A stretch of DNA of 64,000 bases from Anoxybacillus mongoliensis (GTDB taxonomy: Bacteria > Bacillota > Bacilli > Bacillales > Anoxybacillaceae), in the NCBI RefSeq assembly GCF_014201515.1, contig NZ_JACHEQ010000012.1, positions 1 through 64,000 on the forward strand, read 5' to 3'. The notes under the pieces are model-generated. The model had not been told where the DNA came from and ran no database searches. It saw only the letters and a list, made by a program, of their open reading frames with translations. Shown piece by piece: positions 22,006 through 33,270 of this stretch (the first letter of the stretch is position 1; each line of letters starts with the position of its first letter). The position numbers and the translations under genes were made by a program.

Positions 22006-22395
22006 ATGGTACATTTAACTCCAGAACAATTAACAGTCGTTCGTCAATATGCAGCGTTGTTAGACACGATTGAAGAAGGTTTTCAATACGTCATTGAAAG
22101 CTTTGCGAATTACGAGCGCACGCAAGGGGATGTCGTGCTCGCTGATATTTTTACAGCGTTCGGTCAAATTGATACGACAAATGAGCGCTCGCTTGCGCAT
22201 TTTTTTGCCGATGATATCGCGCTATTGAACGAGCTTCAACGTTTTTCTTCGGTCGTCGAAGAGGCGTGGAAATTAGATGGAAAGCTGCATGATCCAAACG
22301 CGAAGCAACAAATTGTCGAAAAACATGTAGCGCCAGCGTTTGAGGCGTGGAAAGTAAGTGTGATGCAACATCTTCGTCCGTATGTTGAGCAATAA
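22006..22395 (+). CDS. Hypothetical protein after fliT
   Basis: 129 aa, not recognised. It begins 9 bp after fliT behind GGTAGGTAGAAC and ends at a bidirectional terminator, so it is the last gene of the flaG-fliD-fliS-fliT unit. Predicted helical, acidic, soluble (LTPEQLTVVRQYAALLDTIEEGFQYVIESF at the N-terminus). A chaperone-like role in flagellar export is possible from position, but nothing in the sequence shows it. Confidence 0.75.
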   Translation: MVHLTPEQLTVVRQYAALLDTIEEGFQYVIESFANYERTQGDVVLADIFTAFGQIDTTNERSLAHFFADDIALLNELQRFSSVVEEAWKLDGKLHDPNAKQQIVEKHVAPAFEAWKVSVMQHLRPYVEQ

Positions 22396-22396
22396 T

Positions 22397-22430
22397 AAAA
22401 AGGTGCGAGTGGATCGCACCTTTTGTTTTT
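22397..22430. terminator. Bidirectional terminator between convergent genes
   Basis: AAAAGGTGCGA / TCGCACCTTTT stem with a 5-nt loop, flanked by A-run and T-run. It can serve both the flagellar operon and the minus-strand HD-GYP-like gene. Confidence 0.85.
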
Positions 22431-23512
22431 TAAAACGCTTCGACAATCGTGACGTTTACTTCTTTACGCAAGTCGATTTCAAACGGTGATTTGAGCATTT
22501 CGCCATTTGGATTTTGTAAAATACGAACGACAGGGCGAAGCGGATATTCAGGGAAAATGTTTGAGACAACGCCTCGGTATCCTGTGTTTAACACGACATT
22601 TGTGCCAAGCGGATAAATGGCGACATATTTTAAAAACGTTTTAATGAGTTCGTAGTCAAACAACGTATTCCCTGATGCGCATAAATATTCAGCTGCTTCG
22701 TGCGGTGAGTGTTGTTTCCGATGGTCACGCGGAGAAGTGAGCGCATCGAACACGTCTGCGATGGCGATAATACGCGCGAATTCATGAATGTATTTACCGG
22801 CTGCTTGATGTGGATAGCCGCTCCCATCAAACCGTTCGTGATGTTGGAGTGCACAGTAAGCGGATGACGGTGAGACGTTGTTTTGTTTTTTCAATAATTC
22901 AAACCCAAATTCAGTATGGTGGGAAACGATTCGACGTTCTTCAGGGCTAAGCGGCCCCTTTTTCCCCCAAAGTGCACTTGGAATTTGTGTCATGCCGATG
23001 TCAAATAGGAGTGCCCCAACGCCTAAATCAAGCAATTGTTGCGATGAATATCCTTTCGCTAATCCGATAACGCCTGCGATCGTTGCCACGTTAACCGAGT
23101 GGTGAAAGAAATACCCTTTTGAAATAACAAGGTCAGATAAGTTAATGAGCAAGTTTTCTCGACTTAATAAATAGTCTAAAATCTCTTTGAATATTTTTTG
23201 ATATTCTTGTCCGAGGTCAAGCGAAGACACGCGTTGGACAGCTTTTTGTTCTTCAATCAGCTCTGTCATCGTTTCGTACACTTTTTTTACTGCTTGTTGT
23301 CGCACAACTGGACTAATCATTGGCTTTTCTTCAATATCAAATGTAAAAATGTCGTGAATATAAATATGACGAATGCCATTTTCACGCAATCCACGAATGT
23401 ATGAGTCGGTCAGTTTAACTCCCTTAGCGAGCAAAACTGCACCGTTCGGTCCATAAATATCAACGGCGAGCACATCGCCACTTTTTGCTTCAAATATGTG
23501 CACTTTGCGCAT
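22430..23512 (-). CDS. HD-GYP-type protein with altered HD motif
   Basis: 360 aa from the ATG at 23512 (GAGGTG upstream on the minus strand). The C-terminal half (about 135-275) is an HD-GYP domain, the family that degrades cyclic di-GMP and counters biofilm formation. Present are HH at 137-138, HH at 198-199, HH at 224-225, GSGYP at 230-234 and IADVFDALTS (251-260). The HD motif itself reads FD (Phe170-Asp171), so a metal-binding histidine is lost, as in known degenerate members; activity is doubtful. The N-terminus (about 1-70) resembles the small domain often preceding HD-GYP. It is convergent with the flagellar operon, consistent with motility signalling. Confidence 0.82.
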   Translation of the reverse strand: MRKVHIFEAKSGDVLAVDIYGPNGAVLLAKGVKLTDSYIRGLRENGIRHIYIHDIFTFDIEEKPMISPVVRQQAVKKVYETMTELIEEQKAVQRVSSLDLGQEYQKIFKEILDYLLSRENLLINLSDLVISKGYFFHHSVNVATIAGVIGLAKGYSSQQLLDLGVGALLFDIGMTQIPSALWGKKGPLSPEERRIVSHHTEFGFELLKKQNNVSPSSAYCALQHHERFDGSGYPHQAAGKYIHEFARIIAIADVFDALTSPRDHRKQHSPHEAAEYLCASGNTLFDYELIKTFLKYVAIYPLGTNVVLNTGYRGVVSNIFPEYPLRPVVRILQNPNGEMLKSPFEIDLRKEVNVTIVEAF

Positions 23513-23685
23513 GCGATCACACCTCAGTAGAAAAATACGAACACTTTTCATCATCTATAAATTATAGCATAATTATCCATTGTTTTGTTCATCATTTTTT
23601 CACAAAAAATGTGACGATTGAGAAGGAGTTTTGTAGGGAATTGTAGAAATAAGTAACCAACCTTTCATAAAAGGAGGAACAGCGT

Positions 23686-24234
23686 ATGAAATACAACATC
23701 CGCGGAGAAAACATCGAGGTTACACAAGCCATTCGAGAGTATGTCGAGAAAAAAATCGGAAAATTAGAACGCTATTTTGAATCGACGGAAGGAGTAACGG
23801 TTCACGTTAACTTAAAAGTATATAACGATAAACAGTCAAAAATTGAAGTGACAATCCCAATGCCTCAAATTGTGTTGCGTGCGGAAGAACGTCATGACGA
23901 TATGTATGCGGCCATCGATTTGGTCGTCGATAAACTCGAACGCCAAATTCGTAAGCATAAAACGAAAATGAATCGAAAAATGCGTGAAAAAGAAGCAAAC
24001 GGCGTAACATTAACAGCAACTGCTCCTGTGGCAACAGAAGAGCATGAGGAAGAGGAATTCGAAGTTGTTCGTACGAAACGATTTAGCTTAAAACCGATGG
24101 ATAGCGAAGAAGCAATTTTACAAATGAATATGCTTGGTCATAACTTTTACGTCTTTATTAACGCAGAAACAAACCGTACAAACGTCGTTTACAAACGAAA
24201 AGATGGCAAATACGGCTTAATTGAAGCAAACTAA
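23686..24234 (+). CDS. hpf: Long ribosome hibernation promoting factor HPF
   Basis: Binds stalled ribosomes and promotes 100S dimers in stationary phase. 182 aa, long form: N-terminal S30AE domain (MKYNIRGENIEVTQAIREYVEKKIGKLERYF) and C-terminal dimerisation domain (RTKRFSLKPMDSEEAILQMNMLGHNFYVF...TNVVYKRKDGKYGLIE). AAAGGAGGAAC precedes the ATG. The B. subtilis homologue YvyD has stress promoters; here AGGAGTT-N-GAAAT (about 23624-23650) is a weak sigma-H-like candidate. Same position as in B. subtilis, between the flagellar block and secA. Confidence 0.95.
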   Translation: MKYNIRGENIEVTQAIREYVEKKIGKLERYFESTEGVTVHVNLKVYNDKQSKIEVTIPMPQIVLRAEERHDDMYAAIDLVVDKLERQIRKHKTKMNRKMREKEANGVTLTATAPVATEEHEEEEFEVVRTKRFSLKPMDSEEAILQMNMLGHNFYVFINAETNRTNVVYKRKDGKYGLIEAN

Positions 24235-24240
24235 CCTATT

Positions 24241-24269
24241 CACCCTCTGTCGAATGAAGACAGAGGGTG
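24241..24269 (+). terminator. Hairpin after hpf
   Basis: Perfect 11-bp stem CACCCTCTGTC / GACAGAGGGTG (24241-24251, 24259-24269). No T-run follows, so it may attenuate rather than fully terminate before the next gene. Confidence 0.5.
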
Positions 24270-24296
24270 GTATACTGTGAAAGGAGGTGAAAAAGG

Positions 24297-24878
24297 ATGG
24301 AAGCGATTTTACGTGAAATTTTAGCGAAGCTGACGAATATCGAAAGTAATTTTCTACAGTTTCAACAAGAAGTGCGCAATCAATTTGCCCGCATTGACGA
24401 GCGTTTTGCACAAATTGATGAACGGTTCGCACAAATTGACGAGCGTTTTGCACAAATTGATGAACGGTTCGCACAAATTGACGAGCGCTTTGCACAGATT
24501 GACGAGCGCTTTGCACAGATTGACGAGCGCTTTGCCCAAATTGACGAACGGTTCGAACAAATCGAAGCGCGATTTGCTAACATGGAAGCTCGTTTAACCG
24601 CGCTTGAACAAGAGATGAAAGAGGCAAACACGCGTATCAGTCGTCTCGAGAAAGAAATGTGCGATGTAAAGAACCGTCTTGAACATGTCGAAATACAACT
24701 GAGCGATGTAAAAGAAACAGTGCACCGTTTGGAAATTCAACTAGCCAACGATGTACAAACATTACTGCAGCATATTTATAAAAAGATTGATGAAAAAGGA
24801 TTCGAAATTTATGCTCTAAACAAACGACTCCACCACGTCGAAGCAACGATCGAACAACTCCAATCGCCTCAACGATAA
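24297..24878 (+). CDS. Coiled-coil protein with FAQIDER heptad repeats
   Basis: 193 aa, AAAGGAGGTG before the ATG. Residues about 30-92 consist of FARIDER, seven exact FAQIDER units, FEQIEAR and FANMEAR, a perfect heptad coiled coil. The rest is also coiled coil ([20 protein letters not shown] and later). No signal, membrane or known domain; it resembles the many Bacillaceae coiled-coil hypotheticals. Monocistronic, between a hairpin and a terminator. Function unknown; likely oligomeric, and its repeat number may vary between strains. Confidence 0.75.
   Translation: MEAILREILAKLTNIESNFLQFQQEVRNQFARIDERFAQIDERFAQIDERFAQIDERFAQIDERFAQIDERFAQIDERFAQIDERFEQIEARFANMEARLTALEQEMKEANTRISRLEKEMCDVKNRLEHVEIQLSDVKETVHRLEIQLANDVQTLLQHIYKKIDEKGFEIYALNKRLHHVEATIEQLQSPQR
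24405..24551 (+). repeat. 21-bp tandem repeat (seven FAQIDER units)
   Basis: Seven 21-bp units encoding FAQIDER. Codon choice alternates in the first four, giving a 42-bp super-repeat (GATGAACGG then GACGAGCGT). The pattern suggests recent expansion by slippage or unequal exchange. Confidence 0.9.
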
Positions 24879-24885
24879 CATCTCC

Positions 24886-24912
24886 CCAGCGTCTCCTGCG
24901 CTGGCTTTTTCT
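24886..24912 (+). terminator. Terminator before secA
   Basis: CCAGCG / CGCTGG stem (24886-24891, 24899-24904) followed by a T-rich tract. Confidence 0.7.
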
Positions 24913-25012
24913 TTTTTCCGTCGTTCTTCTTTGTCTTTCGTATGAGTTGTCACCTTTTCTTGTAAGTGATATGATGGTAATTAGCGACTATATAAGCAAG
25001 GAGCGTTTTTGT

Positions 25013-27517
<2,505 letters not shown>

Positions 27518-27594
27518 GTGAGGGATGTTCCCTCGCTTTCGTTATGTTGCGTCCGTCGAGACGTTTGCATACAATAATGGTTGAGGTGAAGGAC

Positions 27595-28705
27595 ATGATT
27601 GATTTAGTAGAAATTAAGCAAGAGCTTGAAAAAATGGCTAAGCGATTAGCGGATATTAGGGGGTCTCTTTGACCTCGAAACGAAAGAAGCGCGCATTGAA
27701 CAACTAGAAGCGCAAATGGCTGCGCCTCATTTTTGGGACGATCAAAAAGCAGCTCAAGCGGTGATTAGTGAGGCTAATGCGCTCAAAGATTTAGTCGGCG
27801 AGTTTCGTTCACTTGAAGAGCGATTTGAAAATTTAGAAGTAACATACGAGCTTGTGAAAGAAGAACCAGACGAAGATTTACAAAAAGAGCTCGTAGCTGA
27901 AGCGAAAAAGCTATCGAAAGATTTTAGTGAGTTTGAACTACAGCTCCTATTAAATGAGCCGTACGATAAAAATAACGCCATTTTAGAGCTTCATCCTGGC
28001 GCCGGTGGAACAGAGTCGCAAGATTGGGCGTCGATGTTGTTGCGTATGTACACGCGCTGGGCGGAGAAAAAAGGATATAAAGTGGAAACGCTCGATTATT
28101 TGCCTGGTGAGGAAGCGGGGGTTAAAAGCGTCACGTTGTTAATTAAAGGGCATAATGCATACGGATATTTAAAAGCGGAAAAAGGCGTGCATCGTCTCGT
28201 CCGCATCTCACCATTTGACGCTTCCGGTCGCCGTCATACATCGTTCGTTTCGTGTGAAGTGGTACCTGAATTTGATGACAACATTGAAATTGACGTGCGT
28301 CCAGATGAAATAAAAGTGGATACGTATCGTTCAAGCGGTGCCGGTGGCCAGCACGTCAATACGACTGACTCAGCTGTACGTATTACACATATCCCGACAG
28401 GTATTGTTGTTACGTGTCAATCGGAGCGTTCGCAAATTAAAAACCGCGAAAAAGCGATGAACATGTTGAAAGCGAAGTTGTACCAAAAGAAACTAGAAGA
28501 ACAACAGGCGGAGCTCGCAGAAATTCGCGGTGAACAAAAAGAAATTGGCTGGGGAAGCCAAATTCGCTCGTACGTCTTCCATCCATACTCGCTCGTAAAA
28601 GATCATCGAACAAACACGGAAGTTGGAAACGTACAAGCGGTGATGGACGGAGAAATTGATGTCTTTATTGACGCCTATTTACGTTCGAAGTTAAAACAAG
28701 GGTGA
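27595..28705 (+). CDS. prfB: Peptide chain release factor 2, RF2 (programmed +1 frameshift)
   Basis: Reads UAA and UGA stop codons. The reading frame starts at ATG 27595, meets an in-frame TGA at 27670-27672 after 25 codons, and continues in the +1 frame from GAC 27671 to 28705, giving 369 aa. The GGQ motif ([11 protein letters not shown]) for peptidyl-tRNA hydrolysis and the SPF anticodon-recognition tripeptide (ISPFDASG) are present. GAGGTGAAGGAC precedes the start. The gap to secA is short; B. subtilis has the same order. Confidence 0.97.
27658..27673 (+). other. prfB autoregulatory +1 frameshift site
   Basis: Internal Shine-Dalgarno AGGGGG (27658-27663), three nt, then CTT TGA C. This is the classic RF2 signal: low RF2 lets the ribosome slip from CUU to UUU and skip one base, restoring the frame. 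Confidence 0.97.
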
Positions 28706-28731
28706 CCTAGATGTTTTAGGTCGCCCTTTTT
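28700..28731 (+). terminator. Terminator overlapping prfB stop
   Basis: GGGTGACCTA / TAGGTCGCCC (28700-28709, 28717-28726, one G.U pair) followed by five T. Confidence 0.85.
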
Positions 28732-28834
28732 CTTCCTTTGTCAACTTTACTATATTAAATCATTATTGCGTTAATTCGATGTCATTTACTTCCTACATGG
28801 GGGCATGCTATACTCTCTTGGGAAGGTGAGAGGC

Positions 28835-29695
28835 ATGCGTAAACGAAACAACATAACAAATCCAGTCGTTGAAAAAATATTGGAATATGTATACATTCTT
28901 GTCGGTTCAGCCGTTGTGGCTGTTGCATTCAATTTATTTTTGCTTCCGAATCGTGTCGCATCAGGTGGGGTGAGCGGCATTAGTACGATTTTACATGCGA
29001 CGCTCGGATGGCAGCCTGCTTATGTGCAATGGGCGCTTAATATCCCGCTATTCATTGCAGGCGTGGTGCTGCTGGGTAAACAGTTTGGCGTCAAAACATT
29101 AGTTGGCACTGCCTTTCTGCCGTTTGTCGTTTATTTGACACATGATGCTGCACCAGCAACGCACGATCCATTGCTTGGGGCATTATTTGGCGGCATTGGC
29201 GTCGGCATCGGATTAGGCATTGTGTTCCGCGGTCGTGCATCAACAGGAGGAACTGACTTAGCTGCTCAAATTATTCATAAATATACAGGGTTATCGTTAG
29301 GGACGTGCGTCATTTTAATTGATGGCTTAATTGTTTTAACAGCTGCACTCGTCTTTGACTTAGAACGGGCGTTATATGCACTCATTGCGTTATTTGTGAC
29401 GAGCAAAACGATTGATTTTGTTCAAGTTGGTTTCGGTAATTCAAAAATGGCGATGATTATTACAGAAAAAGAAGAACAAGTGCGGGAAGCAATTTTGCAT
29501 AAAATTGACCGCGGTGTGACAAAACTACATGCATACGGCGGATATACAGAAAAAGAGCGACCTGTTCTTATGTGTGTTGTAGCACAAAGTGAGTTCACAA
29601 AATTGAAACAATTAGTCAAAACCATTGATCCGTCTGCATTTGTCGTTGTTATGGATGCGGCAGAAGTGCTTGGAGAAGGATTTAAACGTGCCTAA
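28835..29695 (+). CDS. yvjA: YitT family membrane protein (YvjA)
   Basis: 286 aa from ATG 28835 (GGAAGGTGAG before it). N-terminal half has several hydrophobic helices (YVYILVGSAVVAVAFNLFLL, GALFGGIGVGIGLGIVF and others) with the family motif GGVSGIS near residue 47 and RGRASTGGTDLAAQII near 135. The C-terminal cytoplasmic DUF2179 domain follows (KEEQVREAILHKIDRGVTKLHAYGGYT). Members are integral membrane proteins of uncertain function. Position after prfB equals B. subtilis yvjA. Confidence 0.85.
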   Translation: MRKRNNITNPVVEKILEYVYILVGSAVVAVAFNLFLLPNRVASGGVSGISTILHATLGWQPAYVQWALNIPLFIAGVVLLGKQFGVKTLVGTAFLPFVVYLTHDAAPATHDPLLGALFGGIGVGIGLGIVFRGRASTGGTDLAAQIIHKYTGLSLGTCVILIDGLIVLTAALVFDLERALYALIALFVTSKTIDFVQVGFGNSKMAMIITEKEEQVREAILHKIDRGVTKLHAYGGYTEKERPVLMCVVAQSEFTKLKQLVKTIDPSAFVVVMDAAEVLGEGFKRA

Positions 29696-29754
29696 CGTAA
29701 AAACGATGCGATATAATAGAAATGTATGAAAATGTTTACAAGGGGGACTTGTGT

Positions 29755-30081
29755 ATGAAGAAAAAGCTACTTAGCTTATTCGCTGGCACAGCGATCGTGT
29801 TAGCTGCCTGTGGCGGAGGGGATAGCGCGGGCGAAAAAACAACAAATGGCGGCGGGGACACAACTTCAGCTGCAGAAGCCGTTTACAAAAAAACGTGCGC
29901 AAGCTGTCACGGACAAAACTTAGAAGGCGGCGTTGGTCCAGCGCTTGATAAAGTGGGTGGAAAATATTCACAAGAAGAAATTAAAAACATTATCGCAAAC
30001 GGTCGTGGTGGTATGCCAGGTGGCTTACTCCAAGGAGACGATGTTGATAAAGTAGCTGAATGGCTAGCGACGAAAAAGTAA
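29755..30081 (+). CDS. cccB: Lipoprotein cytochrome c-551 (CccB)
   Basis: 108 aa, small membrane-anchored electron carrier that passes electrons to terminal oxidases. Signal with lipobox LAAC (Cys at about 20), a Gly/Thr linker, then the heme motif CASCH (CxxCH) near residues 48-52 and the distal Met ligand candidate in GGMPGG. AAGGGGG upstream. Same place as B. subtilis cccB, before ftsEX. Confidence 0.93.
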   Translation: MKKKLLSLFAGTAIVLAACGGGDSAGEKTTNGGGDTTSAAEAVYKKTCASCHGQNLEGGVGPALDKVGGKYSQEEIKNIIANGRGGMPGGLLQGDDVDKVAEWLATKK

Positions 30082-30110
30082 GAGGATGCACATTGACGCA
30101 TCCTCTTTTC
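30081..30110 (+). terminator. Terminator after cccB
   Basis: AGAGGATGC / GCATCCTCT stem (30081-30089, 30098-30106) with TTTTC; it overlaps the stop codon of cccB. Confidence 0.75.
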
Positions 30111-30241
30111 ATTTGTAACAGTCCTGAAATATAACTGTAAATAAAATTCGCCCCTTTTCTGTCGGAAATGATGATATAATGAACAAGGTAAGAATTTTGC
30201 AGGAATATGTAGAAAAAGATCGAATAATTAGGTGGTTGCTT

Positions 30242-30928
30242 ATGATCGAAATGCAAGATGTATATAAAACATACCCAAACGGAGTCATTGCGTTAAATGG
30301 AATTTCTATTCGTATTAAACAAGGCGAATTTGTGTATGTCGTCGGTCCGAGCGGTGCTGGGAAATCGACGTTTATTAAAATGATGTATCGCGAAGAAAAG
30401 CCGACAAGCGGAAAAATTATGATTAACGGCGTGAACTTAGCGAATATAAAAGACAGCAAAGTGCCGTTGCTTCGCCGAAACATCGGAATCGTCTTTCAAG
30501 ACTTCAAGCTTCTTCCAAAGCTAACGGTATATGAAAACGTCGCGTTTGCTTTGGAAGTGATTGAAGAATCGCCAAAAAACATTCGCAAGCGCGTCATGGA
30601 AGTGCTTGATTTAGTCAGATTAAAACATAAAGCGCGCTTTTATCCCGATGAATTGTCTGGTGGGGAGCAACAACGCGTGTCGATTGCGCGTTCGATCGTC
30701 AACAATCCGTCGATTGTCATTGCGGACGAGCCGACAGGAAATTTAGATCCGGATACATCGTGGGAAATAATGGATATTTTCGAGCGTATTAATGATCGTG
30801 GAACGACGATTGTTATGGCGACGCATAACCGCGAAATTGTCAATACGATTCGCAAGCGCGTTATTGCGATTGAGCGTGGGAAAATTGTACGCGATGAAGT
30901 GAAGGGGGAGTACGGTTATGAGGCTTAA
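30242..30928 (+). CDS. ftsE: Cell division ABC transporter ATPase FtsE
   Basis: 228 aa from ATG 30242 (TAGGTGG upstream); the open frame extends further 5' without family similarity. Walker A GPSGAGKST, signature LSGGEQQR, Walker B IVIADEPTG and the switch histidine (ATHNRE) are all present. FtsEX is not a transporter but relays ATP hydrolysis to peptidoglycan hydrolases. Overlaps ftsX by 11 nt, with the hydrolase-type gene right after. Confidence 0.96.
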   Translation: MIEMQDVYKTYPNGVIALNGISIRIKQGEFVYVVGPSGAGKSTFIKMMYREEKPTSGKIMINGVNLANIKDSKVPLLRRNIGIVFQDFKLLPKLTVYENVAFALEVIEESPKNIRKRVMEVLDLVRLKHKARFYPDELSGGEQQRVSIARSIVNNPSIVIADEPTGNLDPDTSWEIMDIFERINDRGTTIVMATHNREIVNTIRKRVIAIERGKIVRDEVKGEYGYEA

Positions 30929-31811
30929 CACCCTTCGCCGTCATTTTCGTGAAAGTTTCAAAAGTCTCGGACGAAATGGTTGGATGACGTTTGCATCCAT
31001 TAGTGCGGTGACGGTGACGCTCTTGCTTGTTGGCGTGTTTCTCGTCATTATGCTCAATATCCAACACATCACAAAACAAATTGAGCGTGACGTGGAAATT
31101 CGTGTACACGTCGACTTAAGTGCGACAGACGCAGACAAAGACGCGCTTCGAGCCAAGCTTGAAGCTCTTTCTGGCGTGGAAAAAGTGACGTATTCATCTA
31201 AAGATGAAGAGCTACAAAAATTGATTGAAAGCTTTGGAGAAGATGGTCAATCGTTTCGTCTATTTGAACAAGACAATCCGTTGAGTGACGTATTTATTGT
31301 AAAAGCAAAAAATCCGCTCGATACAGAAAAAATCGCAAAACAAATTGAACCGTTGCCATCTGTCGGTAAAGTAAAATATGGAAAAGGGCAAATTGAAAAG
31401 CTATTTGCCGCTACGAAAACGATTCGTAATGTCGGATTAGCACTTATTATTGGGTTGTTATTCACAGCGATGTTTCTCATCTCAAATACGATTAAAATTA
31501 CGATTTTTGCTCGTCGTCGCGAAATTGAGATTATGAGATTAGTAGGTGCGACAAACGGGTTCATTCGTTGGCCGTTTTTCCTCGAAGGGCTATGGCTTGG
31601 CGTTTTCGGAGCGATTGTTCCGATTACGATCGTTCTTTCTGCTTACTCTTATGTATTTGATTTACTATATCCAAAGTTGAAAGATACATTTTTTCAGTTA
31701 CTTCCTTTTTATCCGTTCGCATGGCAATTGGCAGCTGTGCTCGTCTTATTAGGTGCATGCATCGGCATGTGGGGAAGCATGATGTCCGTCAGACGATTTT
31801 TAAAAGTATAG
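30918..31811 (+). CDS. ftsX: Cell division protein FtsX
   Basis: 297 aa membrane partner of FtsE. First membrane helix near 24-46 (MTFASISAVTVTLLLVGVFLVIML), a large extracellular loop (about 50-165) that contacts the murein hydrolase, then three helices (GLALIIGLLFTAMFLI, FFLEGLWLGVFGAIVPITIVL, AWQLAAVLVLLGACIGMWG). Starts within ftsE. Part of the ftsE-ftsX-M23 unit. Confidence 0.95.
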   Translation: MRLNTLRRHFRESFKSLGRNGWMTFASISAVTVTLLLVGVFLVIMLNIQHITKQIERDVEIRVHVDLSATDADKDALRAKLEALSGVEKVTYSSKDEELQKLIESFGEDGQSFRLFEQDNPLSDVFIVKAKNPLDTEKIAKQIEPLPSVGKVKYGKGQIEKLFAATKTIRNVGLALIIGLLFTAMFLISNTIKITIFARRREIEIMRLVGATNGFIRWPFFLEGLWLGVFGAIVPITIVLSAYSYVFDLLYPKLKDTFFQLLPFYPFAWQLAAVLVLLGACIGMWGSMMSVRRFLKV

Positions 31812-31830
31812 AAAGAGAGAGGGGTTTACG

Positions 31831-33096
31831 GTGCGAAAAAGATGGGGAACGATTGTGGTAGCTTTGACGCTGCTTGTTTCAACTGTTGCTGCGCCCGCGT
31901 ATGCGGTAACGAAACGCGATATTCAACAAAAGAAACAACAAATTCAAAATGTGCAACAAAAGCAGTCATCAATTGAAAGCAAACTAGAACAGTCACAACA
32001 AGAAATTGCTCGGTTAAAAGCTGAACAAGAAAAAGTGAATGCAGAAATCAAAAAACTTGATTTAGCTGTGGAAGAAACGAGCGCTAACATTCGTGCGAAA
32101 CAACAAAATATTGAAGAAACAAAACAACAAATTGTTGCACTTCGAAAAGAAATCGAGGAAGTGACAGCGCGCATTGAACAGCGTAACGAATTGTTGAAAG
32201 AGCGGGCGCGTTCTCTACAAGAAAGCGGCGGTGTCGTGAGTTATTTAGATGTATTGCTCGGAGCGAAAAGTTTTAGCGATTTTATTGATCGCATGAGTGC
32301 GGTGGCAACTATTTTTGAGGCGGACCGTCAAATCATTAAAGAACAAGAAGCGGATAAGACGTTAAAAGAAGCGAAAGAAAAGCAATTAAATGACAAATTA
32401 GTCAGCTTACAAGAACAGCTCAATGAGCTACAAAAACTAAAACAAACGTTAAACGAACAAATTGCAGCGAAAGAAAAATTAATGGCACAGTTAAAAGAAG
32501 AACAAAAACATGAAGAAGAAAAACAGCTCGCGTTAGAAGAAGAAAAAGAGTTGCTTGAAAAACAAGAAGCGGCGATGAAAAACCAATTACAAGAAATGAT
32601 TCGTCGCCAGAAGGAACAAGAAGAAGCACGGAAACGCGCATTGTCAAGCCGCGGTTCGTCTGAAAGCAGTGAGGGCAGTTTGCCACCTGTGTCAGATGGG
32701 GCGTTTATGCGTCCAGCAAACGGTCCAATCACATCGACATTTGGGCCACGTTGGGGTGAATTCCATTACGGTGTAGACATCGGCAAACGAGGCTCTAGCG
32801 TTCCTGTCGTTGCAGCAGCTGACGGTTATGTGTATCGTTCGTACTACTCATCAAGCTATGGCAACGTCATTTTTATCATGCATTATGTTAATGGACAAGT
32901 ATATACGACGGTATATGCTCACCTAGAATCACGCCTTGTCGGTGAAGGACAAAACGTAAGCAAAGGACAAATGATTGGCTATATGGGCAATACAGGACGT
33001 TCCTTTGGTGCGCACTTACATTTCGAGTTGCATCGTGGACCGTGGAATGCGTCGAAATCAAACGCGGTAGATCCAATGCAATACGTTCCGTTTTAA
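31831..33096 (+). CDS. Secreted murein hydrolase, EnvC/PcsB-like with M23 domain
   Basis: 421 aa from GTG 31831 (GAGAGAGGGG upstream). Signal peptide ends at APAYA (about 26). Residues about 30-265 are coiled coil, the FtsX-interacting type seen in EnvC, PcsB and CwlO. The C-terminal LytM/M23 domain keeps the zinc ligands in GEFHYGVDIG and the AHLHFE motif, so it should be an active endopeptidase. It directly follows ftsX, 19 bp apart, which fits an FtsEX-activated hydrolase; B. subtilis uses CwlO, of another catalytic family, encoded elsewhere. Confidence 0.88.
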   Translation: MRKRWGTIVVALTLLVSTVAAPAYAVTKRDIQQKKQQIQNVQQKQSSIESKLEQSQQEIARLKAEQEKVNAEIKKLDLAVEETSANIRAKQQNIEETKQQIVALRKEIEEVTARIEQRNELLKERARSLQESGGVVSYLDVLLGAKSFSDFIDRMSAVATIFEADRQIIKEQEADKTLKEAKEKQLNDKLVSLQEQLNELQKLKQTLNEQIAAKEKLMAQLKEEQKHEEEKQLALEEEKELLEKQEAAMKNQLQEMIRRQKEQEEARKRALSSRGSSESSEGSLPPVSDGAFMRPANGPITSTFGPRWGEFHYGVDIGKRGSSVPVVAAADGYVYRSYYSSSYGNVIFIMHYVNGQVYTTVYAHLESRLVGEGQNVSKGQMIGYMGNTGRSFGAHLHFELHRGPWNASKSNAVDPMQYVPF

Positions 33097-33121
33097 AGCA
33101 CAGCTTGTCTGCTGTGCTTTT
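33095..33121 (+). terminator. Terminator after the M23 gene
   Basis: AAAGCACAGC / GCTGTGCTTT stem (33095-33104, 33111-33120) overlapping the stop codon. The T-run is short. Confidence 0.65.
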
Positions 33122-33270
33122 ACGTATTGGTTGAGAAAATGGTACGATCGGTGTAAAATAAATACATCTTTATAAGTTATGAACGGTACAAGCTATTCAT
33201 ATAATGAAAGCAAACAGGCATCGCACACGGTGTGATGCCTTTCATGTATCGAAGGGTGAGGAGGCACAAT

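Noticed and set aside
23624-23650. Sigma-H promoter of hpf
   Set aside because: AGGAGTT and GAAAT boxes are imperfect and spacing is uncertain; not strong enough to list as a feature.
27670-27672. In-frame TGA in prfB as a nonsense mutation or sequencing error
   Set aside because: It is the conserved RF2 frameshift site with internal Shine-Dalgarno and CTT TGA C.
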